NCBI GenBank assembly: GCA_900555005.1
Contig: USJM01000059.1
Coordinates: forward strand, 1 to 9,913
Length of the DNA: 9,913 nt
Source of the DNA: an uncultured Lachnospiraceae bacterium
GTDB taxonomy: Bacteria; Bacillota_A; Clostridia; Lachnospirales; Lachnospiraceae
Reading direction: 5' to 3'
Every line of letters begins with the position of its first letter. Positions within the stretch are counted from its first letter, which is position 1. Below, in pieces: positions 1 to 9,200 of the stretch. Below the pieces are notes generated by a model. That model searched no databases and had not been told where the DNA came from. It was given only the letters and a program-made list of their open reading frames with translations. The position numbers and the translations under genes were made by a program.

Positions 1-2193
1 CTCGCGGAACGGATTGAGGACTATCCGTCTTCCGGCAGCTTCGGCACAGGCGTGAGGGATGTCTATCAGGAAGATATCTACGTGGGATACCGCTTCTTTG
101 AGACGGTCGCAAAGGATAAGGTACTGTATCCGTTCGGATACGGGCTTTCCTATACAACGTTCAGTATCCGCGCCCGGAAAAAGCAGAGCGAGCCGCTCGC
201 AAGACTGTCTGTCGATCTGGAAGCAGAGGTGACGAATACAGGCCATGCTGCCGGGCGGGAAGTCGTGCAGGTATATGCGCAGGCGCCCCAGGGGACGCTT
301 GGAAAACCGGCAAGAGTGCTGTCGGGTTTGAAAAGACAAGGCTGCTGAAGCCGGGCGAAAGCCAGACGCTTCAGATCCAGATCCCGGTCAGAAGCTTCGC
401 CTCCTTCGATGAAAGCGGAAAAACAGCCGAGATTTCAGCCTGGGTGCTGGAGGCAGGGCGTTACGACCTGTATGTAGGAGAGAATGTCCGGGATGCGGTG
501 ATTCTGGACTCCGAGGACGGCGCCTTTACACTGTCTGAAGACTGGATGGTTCTCCAGGAAGAGGAAGCGCTGGCGCCTGTCTGCAAATTTGACCGAATGG
601 CGATGAGCGAAGAGAGCGGGGAAGTCCACCTTGTGTACGAGGAAACGCCGCTTCGAAGCATCGATGTGGAAAAACGGATTAGGAAAATCTTCCGGGAGAG
701 ACAGCCCAGACTGGAGACCGGGGGCTGAAGCTGTCGGATGTAGAGGATGGATCCTGCAGGATGGAAGACTTCATTGCACAGCTCTCGGATGAGGACTTGT
801 GCGCCATCATCCGTGGAGAGGGAATGGGAAGTCCCCTTGTGACGCCAGGGACGGCAGCAGCCTTCGGCGGCGTCACAAAACGCCTTCGTGATTTCGGGAT
901 CCCCGCTGTGTGCTGCGATGATGGACCGAGCGGGATGCGTCTCGACTGCGGGGATCATGCGTTTTCTCTTCCGAATGGAACGATGCTGGCATGCACATTT
1001 GACCGGGAGCTGAATGAACAGCTGTTTTCCTTCCTTGGCCTGGAAATGGTTAAAAACCGGGTGGACTGTATTCTGGGACCAGGTGTCAACATTCACAGAA
1101 ATCCGCTGAACGGAAGAAACTTCGAATATTTTTCGGAGGACCCTTATCTGGCAGGAGAGATGGCGGCTGCTCAGCTGCGCGGGCTGCATCAGAGCGGAGT
1201 AACCGGCGTTCTGAAGCATTTCTGCGCAAACAACCGTGAGACCAGGCGCCATGAGCTTGACAGTGTCGTATCCGGAAGAGCGCTGCGGGAAATTTACCTG
1301 AGACCTTTTGAGATTGCGGTCAGGGAAGGCGGAGCAGATGCGCTGATGACGACCTACGGGAAGGTAAACGGTATCCATACAGCCTCGCTCTATGATCTGA
1401 CCACGACCATTCTGCGCAATGAATGGGGATTTGACGGCATTGTCATGACGGACTGGTGGGCTGCAATGAGCGAAGATCCGTCAGAGATGGATCCTTATGA
1501 GACGTCTGAGCCGGGGACAGGAAGGCAGAGGGGGAAGATGTGCGGCGGCTTAAGCGGAGCATCGCCGGAAAAACGTATGATTTCAGTCCGATGGTCCGCG
1601 CTCAGAATGACCTGTATATGGTCGTCCCGGACGGGGAGAAGATTGTACCGTCCGAGGATGAAGAAGCCGGTGAGCCGACCACGCTTTCAGCTCTGCGGGA
1701 AGGAAGGCTGACCCGGGCGGAGCTTCAGCGCTGCGCCATGAATATATGCCGGTTTGCAATGAAGACTGAAGCCATGAGGCGCCTGCTGGGCCATCCGACT
1801 GAAGTCACAGTGGAGAGTGTCCCGGAGGGGGAGGATCTTTCTGCGGTCGAGAGTGTGAATTTTCATCCGGTTCCGCCGGAAGGACTTGAGCTTGATCTGT
1901 CTGCGGTCCTTCCACAGCGCGGAGGAGACTATCTGTTCGGCCTGCAGGTCACACCAAGAACCCGCTACCGGATTGAACTCAAGGCTGCGTCTGCGTCCGG
2001 TGTGCTTGCCCAGATCCCGGTAAGTCTGTTCTTTACGACCATTCCGGTTGCAGAGTGGATGTTCGGGGGCGGCGAAGGAAGTGAGGCTGTAAAGACAGCG
2101 ACATTCTTTTCCACAACCAGAAACAGCGTCATGAGGCTTCATTTTGGCCAGAGCGGACTGATACTGAAGAGTCTGCGGGTTCAAAGAATCTGA
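1..2193 (+). CDS. GH3 beta-glucosidase with swapped domain order, 5'-partial, three frameshifts
   Basis: Glycoside hydrolase family 3 enzyme, expected to release glucose or another sugar from the non-reducing end of beta-linked oligosaccharides. The 5' end lies outside the window. In order: the end of the GH3 C-terminal domain (IYVGYRFFET, PFGYGLSYTTF, ~70-170), a fibronectin-III-like domain (~200-560), then the TIM-barrel domain (~761-1760) with DDGPSGMR, GPGVNIHRNPLNGRNFEYF, KHFCANNRETRR and nucleophile Asp in VMTDWW (codon 1451-1453), then a beta-rich tail to the TGA at 2191-2193. Catalytic domain last is the known R. albus/Butyrivibrio arrangement. No signal peptide can be judged. The frame breaks at 324-329 (GGT/TTT), 681-685 (AGG/GAA) and 1513-1516 (a G run), each consistent with one lost base. 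With three bases restored, 731 residues are visible. Two adjacent GH3 genes are unlikely because no second C-terminal domain follows the barrel. Family call very sure; substrate inferred. Confidence 0.9.
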
Positions 2194-2213
2194 AACTGAG
2201 AAGAAAGAGCAGC

Positions 2214-2227
2214 AGGAGGATATTTTG
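2214..2227 (+). promoter_or_regulatory. Ribosome binding site and TTG start of the HAD gene
   Basis: AGGAGG at 2214-2219 lies five bases before TTG at 2225-2227. No ATG or GTG lies in frame near it, and the HAD motif I begins only a few codons later, so TTG is the best-supported start. Confidence 0.7.
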
Positions 2228-2893
2228 AAAGAAGGGATCATTCTTGATGTGGATGGAACTCTTTGGGATGCCGTGCGTGCAATCAGGGACTCGTGGAATC
2301 TGTACAGAGAAGAACAGATTCCAGAGATGCCGGGACAATACACGGACGCGGACATTGAGGGAGTCCTCGGGCTGACGATGACTCAGATCGGGGACCGCCT
2401 TCTGGCGCCGCTCTCTGAGAAGCGGCGGCATCAGGCGCTTGAGGGAATGATGGATGCAGAAGTGACGTATATGTGGGAACACGGCGGCAGTGTATATCCG
2501 TCTGTCGGGCAGACGCTGACGCGTTTAAAGAAAGCAGGGTTTCACCTGTATATTGTCAGCAACTGCCAGAAGGGGTATATCGAGGATTTCCTGCATACGT
2601 CGGGGACAGGCAGCCTGATCGAGGATCACGTGTGTTTCGGGGATACTGGGAAACCGAAGGACTTCAGCATCCGCCTGTGCATGGAGAGAAATGAGCTTCA
2701 GCGTGCGCTTTATGTGGGTGACACAGCCGGGGACCTGGATGCTGCAAGAAAGGCGGGCATTCCGTTCATCTACGCAGCCTATGGATTCGGACAGGTCGAC
2801 GCTGAGAAAGAGAAGGTGCCTTCGATCGACGCCTTTGCACAGCTTCCGGAGATGGTGACAGCATTGTGGGAGAAAGCAGGTAACAGAAGATGA
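2225..2893 (+). CDS. HAD-family hydrolase, phosphoglycolate-phosphatase-like
   Basis: Intact 222-residue haloacid dehalogenase superfamily protein, probably a cytosolic small-molecule phosphatase. Visible motifs: motif I DVDGT with nucleophile Asp8 and Asp10; motif II Ser112 in IVSN; motif III Lys143 or Lys145 in GKPK; motif IV Asp166 and Asp170 in GDTAGD. Residues ~16-80 between motifs I and II are the expected position of a helical cap (subclass C1), as in Gph/PGP-type phosphatases. There is no signal peptide or membrane segment. It starts 31 bases after the beta-glucosidase stop, and its own stop overlaps the ATG of the methyltransferase (ATGA, 2890-2893), suggesting a shared transcript and translational coupling. 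The substrate cannot be read from sequence; phosphoglycolate or a sugar phosphate is possible. A sugar phosphate would fit the glycosidase neighbour, but that is only inference. Confidence 0.88.
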   Translation: MKEGIILDVDGTLWDAVRAIRDSWNLYREEQIPEMPGQYTDADIEGVLGLTMTQIGDRLLAPLSEKRRHQALEGMMDAEVTYMWEHGGSVYPSVGQTLTRLKKAGFHLYIVSNCQKGYIEDFLHTSGTGSLIEDHVCFGDTGKPKDFSIRLCMERNELQRALYVGDTAGDLDAARKAGIPFIYAAYGFGQVDAEKEKVPSIDAFAQLPEMVTALWEKAGNRR

Positions 2894-3771
2894 TAACGGC
2901 ATCAAACTGGACAGACTATGAGATCCTCGATACCTCCTGCGGGGAGAAGCTGGAGCGCTGGGGATCTTATCTCCTCATCAGACCGGATCCGCAGGTGGTC
3001 TGGCAGACGGACAAAAAGGACCCGGGCTGGAGAAGGTGCAATGCGCACTATCACAGGTCCAGCCGGGGCGGCGGAGAATGGGAATTCTTTGATCTGCCGC
3101 AGCAGTGGACGATCGGCTACCAGGGCGGCGGACTGGATCTGAAGTTTAACCTGAAGCCTTTTTCATTCAAGCATACCGGACTCTTTCCGGAGCAGGCAGC
3201 AAACTGGGACTGGTTTGCGGAGAAAATCCGTCAGCGGATCCGTCAGGGGAAGGAAGTGAGGGTTCTGAACCTATTCGCCTACACCGGCGGGGCTACGGTT
3301 GCAGCGGCTCAGGCAGGGGCAGTCGTGACGCACGTGGACGCTTCAAAAGGGATGGTCGGCTGGGCGAAGGAGAATGCCCAGGCGTCCGGAATCGACCACT
3401 CGTCTGTCCGCTGGCTGGTGGATGACTGCAGAAAGTTTGTCGAGCGCGAGATTCGCCGCGGCAACCATTATGATGCAATCATCATGGATCCTCCCTCATA
3501 CGGAAGAGGACCGAAAGGTGAGATCTGGAAGATGGAGGACTGCATCCACGAGCTTCTGAAGCTGACAACACAGATTCTCTCAAAAAAACCGCTGTTTTTC
3601 CTGCTGAATTCCTATACGACAGGACTGTCTCCATCCGTACTGACATATCTCATGAGCGTGACGCTCGTTCCCATTTTCGGGGGAACCGTATCAGCGGAGG
3701 AGATCGGGCTTCCGGTCAGAGACAGCGGCCTGGTACTGCCCTGCGGTGCAGCCGGGCGCTGGGAACTGTAA
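2890..3771 (+). CDS. Class I SAM-dependent methyltransferase, RlmI/RlmK-like
   Basis: Intact 293-residue Rossmann-fold methyltransferase. The SAM-binding motif I is at residues ~126-140 (LNLFAYTGGATVAA), an acidic residue closing strand 2 at Asp150, and the motif IV DPPSYGRG at ~200-207. The DPPS signature is typical of the family containing 23S rRNA cytosine-C5 methyltransferases such as RlmI and the RlmK part of RlmKL, so an RNA target is the best guess. The first ~110 residues (rich in W, with WGSYLLIRPDPQVVW) are a separate small N-terminal region, and the PUA domain of E. coli RlmI is not recognisable. The gene starts inside the stop of the HAD gene by the ATGA overlap. It converges with the acetyltransferase, whose stop is ~120 bases away. 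Fold very sure; RNA target and position not determined. Confidence 0.87.
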   Translation: MITASNWTDYEILDTSCGEKLERWGSYLLIRPDPQVVWQTDKKDPGWRRCNAHYHRSSRGGGEWEFFDLPQQWTIGYQGGGLDLKFNLKPFSFKHTGLFPEQAANWDWFAEKIRQRIRQGKEVRVLNLFAYTGGATVAAAQAGAVVTHVDASKGMVGWAKENAQASGIDHSSVRWLVDDCRKFVEREIRRGNHYDAIIMDPPSYGRGPKGEIWKMEDCIHELLKLTTQILSKKPLFFLLNSYTTGLSPSVLTYLMSVTLVPIFGGTVSAEEIGLPVRDSGLVLPCGAAGRWEL

Positions 3772-3893
3772 CGAGACTTTGTCCGAATGAGAAGACGATA
3801 TCTGAAAGCGGAAGAGGCAGCGGCCGGATCGGAAGGCCGATGGCAAAACGGCGGGGTGCCGGTGACCGCGGCGGCTGCCGGGCGGGTGCTGCC
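3772..3893. other. Convergent intergenic region without recognisable terminator
   Basis: A 122-base GC-rich spacer between two gene ends. It holds a weak 5-bp stem (CGGCC...GGCCG near 3830) with no following T run on either strand. I see no gene, promoter or convincing intrinsic terminator. Confidence 0.5.
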
Positions 3894-4740
3894 TCAGGAG
3901 AGTACCTTGCTTCTGAACCAGTAGGTATAGAAGTCCTGAAATCCGAGCGACTGGTAGAGTTTTTTGGCAGCCGTGTTTCCCTTTACAACCTGCAGTAAGC
4001 ATAGCGGGCGCCCTGAAGGCGTGCTTCCTTCAGAATCGTGGAGCAGATTGCCCGGGCGTATCCGCGCCGCCAGCAGCTGGGCGATACATAGATGGCGTAG
4101 ATTCCGATATAATCCCTGTCCCGGATTCCGAGACCGGTTGCCACGATCCGGCCGTCGATCTCAATGCTGGCTGCGATCGTTTCTTTCGGAATGGCCGCAT
4201 ACATGGAGGGGACAATCCGGCGCAGGTTCGGTTCCGAGGTCCCATTCAGATGGAAGAGCCCACGGATCCACTCGTCTGTGACGACAGCATTCAGCTCGAC
4301 AGTCAGCCCTCCTGTGTAGTGAACGAGGTCGGCAGATTCAGACGGTTTTCAAAGATGTATTCCCGCCGTTCTTCCTTCAGCAGACTGACGTCTTTGAGAT
4401 CAGCTGTCATCACTTCCGTAATGTGCCGGACTTCATAGCCGCGCTGGGAGAGCCGGTGATCAAATGAGGGATCCAGGAGAGGCTGAATCTTGAAGGAGCA
4501 GGGGCTGTTGAAGTGGTCGTAGACAGCCTCACAGTAGGCGATCTTCTCCTCGACGGGAATGGTCGAAATCCCGACCTGCTCCACGGAGTTTGTCCGGTAG
4601 GAGTAATTGTACGAGAAGCGGATCAGCCAGCCGTCATACAGCTCGATCATATAGGATGGCCAGGCATTCAGCGAGACCTCCTCCAGATATTGAATATCCT
4701 TCTCTCTTTTATCCCGCTCAGCTCTGCTCATCGGTTCCAT
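3894..4740 (-). CDS. GNAT-family N-acetyltransferase, two frameshifts
   Basis: Probable acetyl-CoA-dependent N-acetyltransferase of a two-part type. The N-terminal half (about 145 residues; LNAWPSYMIELYDGWLIRFS and YRTNSVEQ) is the less conserved half seen in some Firmicute GNAT proteins. The C-terminal half carries the GNAT core: IGIYAIYVSP (beta-4 strand), RRGYA (acetyl-CoA pyrophosphate loop), then NTAAKKLYQSLGF near the end. The frame breaks twice on the minus strand, at 4306-4312 (a GGAGGG run) and at 3993-3995. Each is repaired by one added base, giving 282 residues and a TGA at 3896-3894. The start ATG at 4740 is preceded by a GGGGG run about 12 bases away, a poor ribosome binding site, so the exact start is uncertain. 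It is divergent from carA and convergent with the methyltransferase. Substrate unknown. Confidence 0.85.
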
Positions 4741-4784
4741 AATGTATCGAATCCCCCTGCCTTTTATTCTTAAAGCCAGTCTCT

Positions 4785-4813
4785 ATTGTACGAGTTCCCT
4801 GTGAATTAATCCA
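4785..4813 (-). promoter_or_regulatory. Possible sigma-70-type promoter for the acetyltransferase
   Basis: On the minus strand TACAAT (4790-4785) matches the -10 consensus at five of six positions. A weak -35, TGGATT (4813-4808), lies exactly 17 bases upstream. The -35 is poor, so this is tentative. Confidence 0.3.
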
Positions 4814-4828
4814 GTGCCCTTAAAGATT

Positions 4829-4847
4829 GTCAGCTTGCAAAGCTGAC
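4829..4847. repeat. Perfect inverted repeat upstream of carA
   Basis: GTCAGCTT (4829-4836) and AAGCTGAC (4840-4847) are perfect inverted copies separated by GCA. The repeat ends 55 bases before the carA ATG and lies in the divergent region shared with the acetyltransferase. No T run follows, so it is not a standard terminator. A TTGTCA (4827-4832) resembling a -35 box overlaps its left arm, but no good -10 sits at 16-18 bases; TATGGT at 4853-4858 is 20 bases away. It could be an operator or a small transcript hairpin. Confidence 0.45.
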
Positions 4848-4889
4848 GCGTGTATGGTAGCATTCTTTCGATTTTGAACAGCTTAAGAA

Positions 4890-4905
4890 AGAGAGGCATC
4901 TCATG
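4890..4905 (+). promoter_or_regulatory. Ribosome binding site and ATG that fix the carA start
   Basis: AGAGAGG (4890-4896) is six bases before ATG at 4903-4905. The frame containing the rest of CarA has no ATG between its upstream stop (TAA, 4884-4886) and the conserved N-terminus, so this ATG is the likely start once one base is restored at about 4911-4914. Confidence 0.65.
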
Positions 4906-6221
4906 GGCAGTGCAGGTATCTGATACTGGAGGACGGAACTCTACTGAAGGGAGAAAGCGTCGGTTCGAGGAGAGAGGTGATCTCGGAGATCGTGTTCAAT
5001 ACGTCGATGACGGGATACCTGGAGGTCCTGACAGATCCTTCCTATGCAGGCCAGGCTGTCGTTATGACCTATCCTCTTATTGGAAACTATGGCGTCAGTT
5101 TTGAGGACATGGAGTCTTCAAAGCCCTGGCTGTCCGCTTTCATCGTCCGGGAATTCTCCCGTATTCCTTCTAACTTCCGTTCGGAAGATACCATCCAGAA
5201 TTTCCTCACAAGATATGATATTCCCGGGATTTCAGGCATCGATACAAGAGCGCTGACGAAGACGCTCCGGAATCGCGGAACCATGAACGGCATGATCACG
5301 ACCAGAGAGTACTCTCAGGAGGAGGTCCGGGACCTGCTGCCCCGGATCAAGGCATACCGGACAGGGGATGTTGTTTCGCGCGTCAGCTGCCGGGAAAGGT
5401 ACGAGTTTACAGACAGCGGGATGAATGTACCGTGGCCGAACCTGGTTGGCTCCAGAGTGGAGCTGGAAGAGGAGGCAGGGAACGGACGCCGGACAGAGAA
5501 GAATCCGTCAGGCATGGCGGATGGAATCATCTCTGCGGATGATCCGGCACTTGCAGGAACGCCGATTGCCCAGAAAGCAGCGAACGAACGCGAGCAGGCT
5601 TATGTACGGCTTTCCGAGAAGGCGGCCCGCCAGCATCTTCATGTCGCGGTGATGGATTTTGGCATGAAGCGAAACATTGGCAGAAGCCTTGTACACCGGG
5701 GCTGCCGTGTCACGGTTTATCCGGCGTGGACAACCGCAGATGAGATTCTGGCGGATCAGCCGGACGGCATCATGCTGTCCAACGGCCCTGGTGATCCGAA
5801 GGACTGTGGAGAGATCATCCGTCAGGTACGCAGGCTGTATGAGAGTGATGTGCCCGTCTTTGCGATCTGTCTTGGCCATCAGCTGATGGCGTTGGCAGCA
5901 GGAGGGGATACCTACAAGCTGAAATACGGACACAGAGGCGGGAACCATCCGGTCAAGGACCTGAAGACAGGACGGGTATACATTTCCTCCCAGAACCATG
6001 GATATGCGGTAGATGAGAAAAGCCTGAGCGCAGATGTTGCGCGTCCGGCCTTCCGGAACGTGAACGATGGGACAAATGAGGGAATGGTTTACCTCGGGAA
6101 AAACATCTTTACTGTACAGTTTCACCCGGAAGCCTGCCCGGGACCGCAGGATTCCGGCTATCTGTTTGATCGTTTTGTGAGGATGATGGAGCGCGCGAAG
6201 AGCGAGAAGGAGGGAGACTGA
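4903..6221 (+). CDS. carA: Carbamoyl phosphate synthetase small subunit (glutamine amidotransferase), frameshift near start
   Basis: Hydrolyses glutamine and channels ammonia to CarB for carbamoyl phosphate synthesis, feeding pyrimidines and arginine. The N-terminal small-chain domain ([36 protein letters not shown], then [17 protein letters not shown]) is followed by a class I glutamine amidotransferase domain. That domain has [15 protein letters not shown], nucleophile Cys323 in AICLGHQ (codon 5868-5870), and His408 and Glu410 in FHPEA, so the triad is complete. The start at 4903 is chosen from its ribosome binding site. The sequence then leaves frame until one base is restored at about 4911-4914, after which the frame is open to the TGA. 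Restored length is 439 aa against 382 in E. coli; most of the excess is a long polar linker between the domains (5425-5640). carB follows two bases after the stop. Confidence 0.95.
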
Positions 6222-6226
6222 ACATG
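6208..6226 (+). promoter_or_regulatory. carB ribosome binding site
   Basis: AAGGAGG (6208-6214) lies nine bases before the ATG at 6224 and within the last codons of carA. This supports this carB start and joint translation of the two subunits. Confidence 0.75.
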
Positions 6227-9200
6227 CCGAAGGATAACAGCATCAGGAAAGTGCTCGTCATAGGTTCCGGCCCGATTATCATCGGACAGGCGGCCGAGTT
6301 TGACTATGCAGGAACGCAGGCATGCAGAAGTCTGAAGGAGGAGGGCATCGAGGTTGTCCTGCTCAACAGCAATCCGGCAACCATCATGACCGACAAGGAT
6401 ATTGCGGATCATGTCTACATTGAACCGCTGACGACTGAGGTGGTGGAGGCGATTATCCGGAAGGAGAAGCCGGACAGCATTCTGCCGACGCTCGGGGGGC
6501 AGGCTGGGTTGAACCTGGCGATGGAGCTGGAGGAGAAGGGAATCCTGAAGAATCTGGATGTCCGCCTGATCGGAACGACTTCCCGGACAATCAGGAGGGC
6601 TGAGGACCGTCTCGAATTCAAGGAGGCCATGGAGAAGATCGGGGAGCCGGTGGCGCCCTCCCAGGTCGTCCGTATCTCGAAGATGGAGAGAAGTTTGCGC
6701 GCCGATCGGATATCCGGTCGTGCTGCGGCCGGCTTACACCCTCGGTGGTTCCGGCGGCGGGATCGCGGACAACCAGGAGGAGCTTGACGAGATTCTCGAG
6801 AACGGTCTCCGCCTTTCACGTGTCGGCGAAGTTCTGGTCGAGAGAAGCATCGCCGGCTGGAAGGAAATTGAATATGAGGTTATGAGGGACGGTGCCGGCA
6901 ATGTCATTACCGTCTGCAACATGGAAAACATTGATCCGGTCGGCGTCCACACAGGGGATTCCATCGTTGTAGCGCCTAGCCAGACGCTGGGCGACAAGGA
7001 ATACCAGATGCTCCGCACCTCCGCGCTCAACATCATCACAGAGCTGGGAATTACCGGCGGCTGCAACGTCCAGTACGCCTTGAAGCCGGATTCATTTGAA
7101 TACTGTGTCATCGAAGTCAACCCGCGTGTGTCAAGATCCTCGGCACTTGCATCGAAGGCGACCGGATATCCGATCGCAAAGGTTGCTGCCAAAATCGCCC
7201 TCGGGTACACGCTCGATGAGATTCGGAATGCGATTACGGGGAAAACCTATGCCAGCTTTGAGCCGATGCTGGACTACTGCGTTGTGAAGATGCCGAGGCT
7301 TCCGTTTGACAAATTCATCACAGCGAAGCGGAGCCTGTCCACACAGATGAAGGCAACCGGCGAAGTGATGAGCATCTGCACAAACTTTGAAGGTGCGCTG
7401 ATGAAGGCGATCCGTTCCCTTGAGCAGCATGTCGACAGCCTCATGAGCTATGATTTCTCAGGACTCGATGACGAACAGCTTCATAAAAAGCTTCAGGACG
7501 TCGATGACCAGCGGATCTGGGTTATCGCGGAGGCCCTTCGGCGAGGGTTTACCAGGGAAGGCATCTACAAGGCGACGAAGATTGACCCCTGGTTTCTGGA
7601 TAAGATCGCGCATCTGACGGAGATGGAGAAGGCGCTGAAAGAGCAGCCTCTGACGGAGGAGCTGCTGCGGGAAGCCAAGCGCATGGAATTCCCGGACAAC
7701 GTGATCGCTTCCCTGGCCGGAAAGACGCAGGAGGAGATTCACCTGCTCCGGGAAAAGGCCGGTATCCATGCCTCATTCCGGATGGTGGACACCTGTGCTG
7801 CCGAGTTCGAGGCGCAGACCCCGTATTATTACTCCGTGTATGACGGCGGCGAGGATGAGGCTGCGGAGGCAGCCGGAAAACATGATAAGAAGAAGGTTCT
7901 GGTGCTGGGCTCCGGACCGATCCGGATCGGACAGGGAATCGAGTTCGATTTCTGCTCCGTCCACTGTACCTGGGCCTTCCAGAAAGCCGGCTTCGAGACC
8001 ATCATCATCAACAACAATCCGGAAACGGTATCGACGGACTTCGATATTGCAGACAAGCTCTATTTTGAACCGCTGACGCCGGAGGATGTTGAGAACGTTG
8101 TCCGGCTGGAGAAGCCGGACGGTGCAGTCGTCCAGTTCGGCGGTCAGACGGCCATCAAGCTGACGAGCGCGCTCATGAAGATGGGCGTTAGGATTCTCGG
8201 CACGGATGCGGACGATGTCGATGCCGCGGAGGACAGGGAGCGGTTTGACGAGGTGCTGGAGCGGTGCGGCATCACAAGGCCGAAGGGGGAGACCGTCTTT
8301 ACGGAGACGAGGCCAAGGCTGTGGCAAACCGTCTGGGCTATCCGGTTCTTGTCCGCCCGTCCTATGTGCTGGGCGGTGCCGGGATGCGGATTGCGATCTC
8401 GGATGAGGACATTGATTCCTATATCGGGAACATCAACCGCTATGCTCAGGATCATCCGATCCTGGTTGACAAGTACATGATGGGACGTGAGATTGAGGTC
8501 GACGCGGTCTGTGACGGAACGGACATCCTGATCCCCGGTATCATGGAGCACATCGAGCGGGCGGGCATCCATTCCGGCGACTCCATCTCGGTCTACCCGG
8601 CGAAGGATCTGTCAAGGGAAGTCAAAACTGTCATTGAGTCCTACACAAGGAGCCTGGCTCAGAACCTGCATGTCATCGGGATGATGAATGTCCAGTTCAT
8701 CGTTCGGGATGATGGCGTGTATATCATCGAAGTGAATCCCAGATCCTCGCGGACGGTACCCTATATCAGCAAGGTGACCGGAATTCCGATTGTTCCGCTT
8801 GCGACAAGGGTGATTCTGGGCGAAAAGATCAGAGACATGGGCTACACGCCCGGACTCCAGCCGGAGGCGGACTATTTTGCGGTCAAGATGCCAGTCTTTT
8901 CATTTGAGAAAATCCGGGATGCGGACGTTACACTCGGCCCGGAGATGAAATCGACCGGTGAATGCCTTGGCATCGCGAAGACGTTCGATGAGGCCCTGTA
9001 CAAGGCATTTCTCGGTGCCGGTGTCCGGCTGCCCAGGTACAGCAACATGATCATCACGGTCTGTGACGAGGAGAAACCGGAGATGATCGACATTGCCAGA
9101 CGGTTCTCCAGAATCGGGTATACGATCTACTCGACCCACGGGACGTGGAAGGCACTCCGCGCAGAAGGAATCCCGGCCCGCCAGGTCAATAAGCTGGAGA

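Noticed and set aside
461..1378. A 305-residue open frame on the minus strand
   Set aside because: It lies entirely opposite GH3 sequence with clear family motifs and shows no recognisable domain; it is a shadow frame of a GC-rich gene.
1..2193. GH3 as a decayed pseudogene
   Set aside because: Active-site motifs are all intact, each break is a single missing base, and the essential-type neighbours carB and carA have the same kind of damage.
3820..3850. Terminator between the convergent genes
   Set aside because: Only a 5-bp stem with a large loop and no T run on either strand.
3691..4002. A 103-residue minus-strand frame across the GNAT end and the intergenic spacer
   Set aside because: In the adjacent frame the same bases encode the conserved GNAT C-terminus (NTAAKKLYQSLGF) after a one-base repair; this frame has no family resemblance.
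8298..8302. Programmed ribosomal frameshift in carB
   Set aside because: No slippery heptamer with a downstream pseudoknot stands out, no recoding is known for carB, and similar breaks occur in three other genes.
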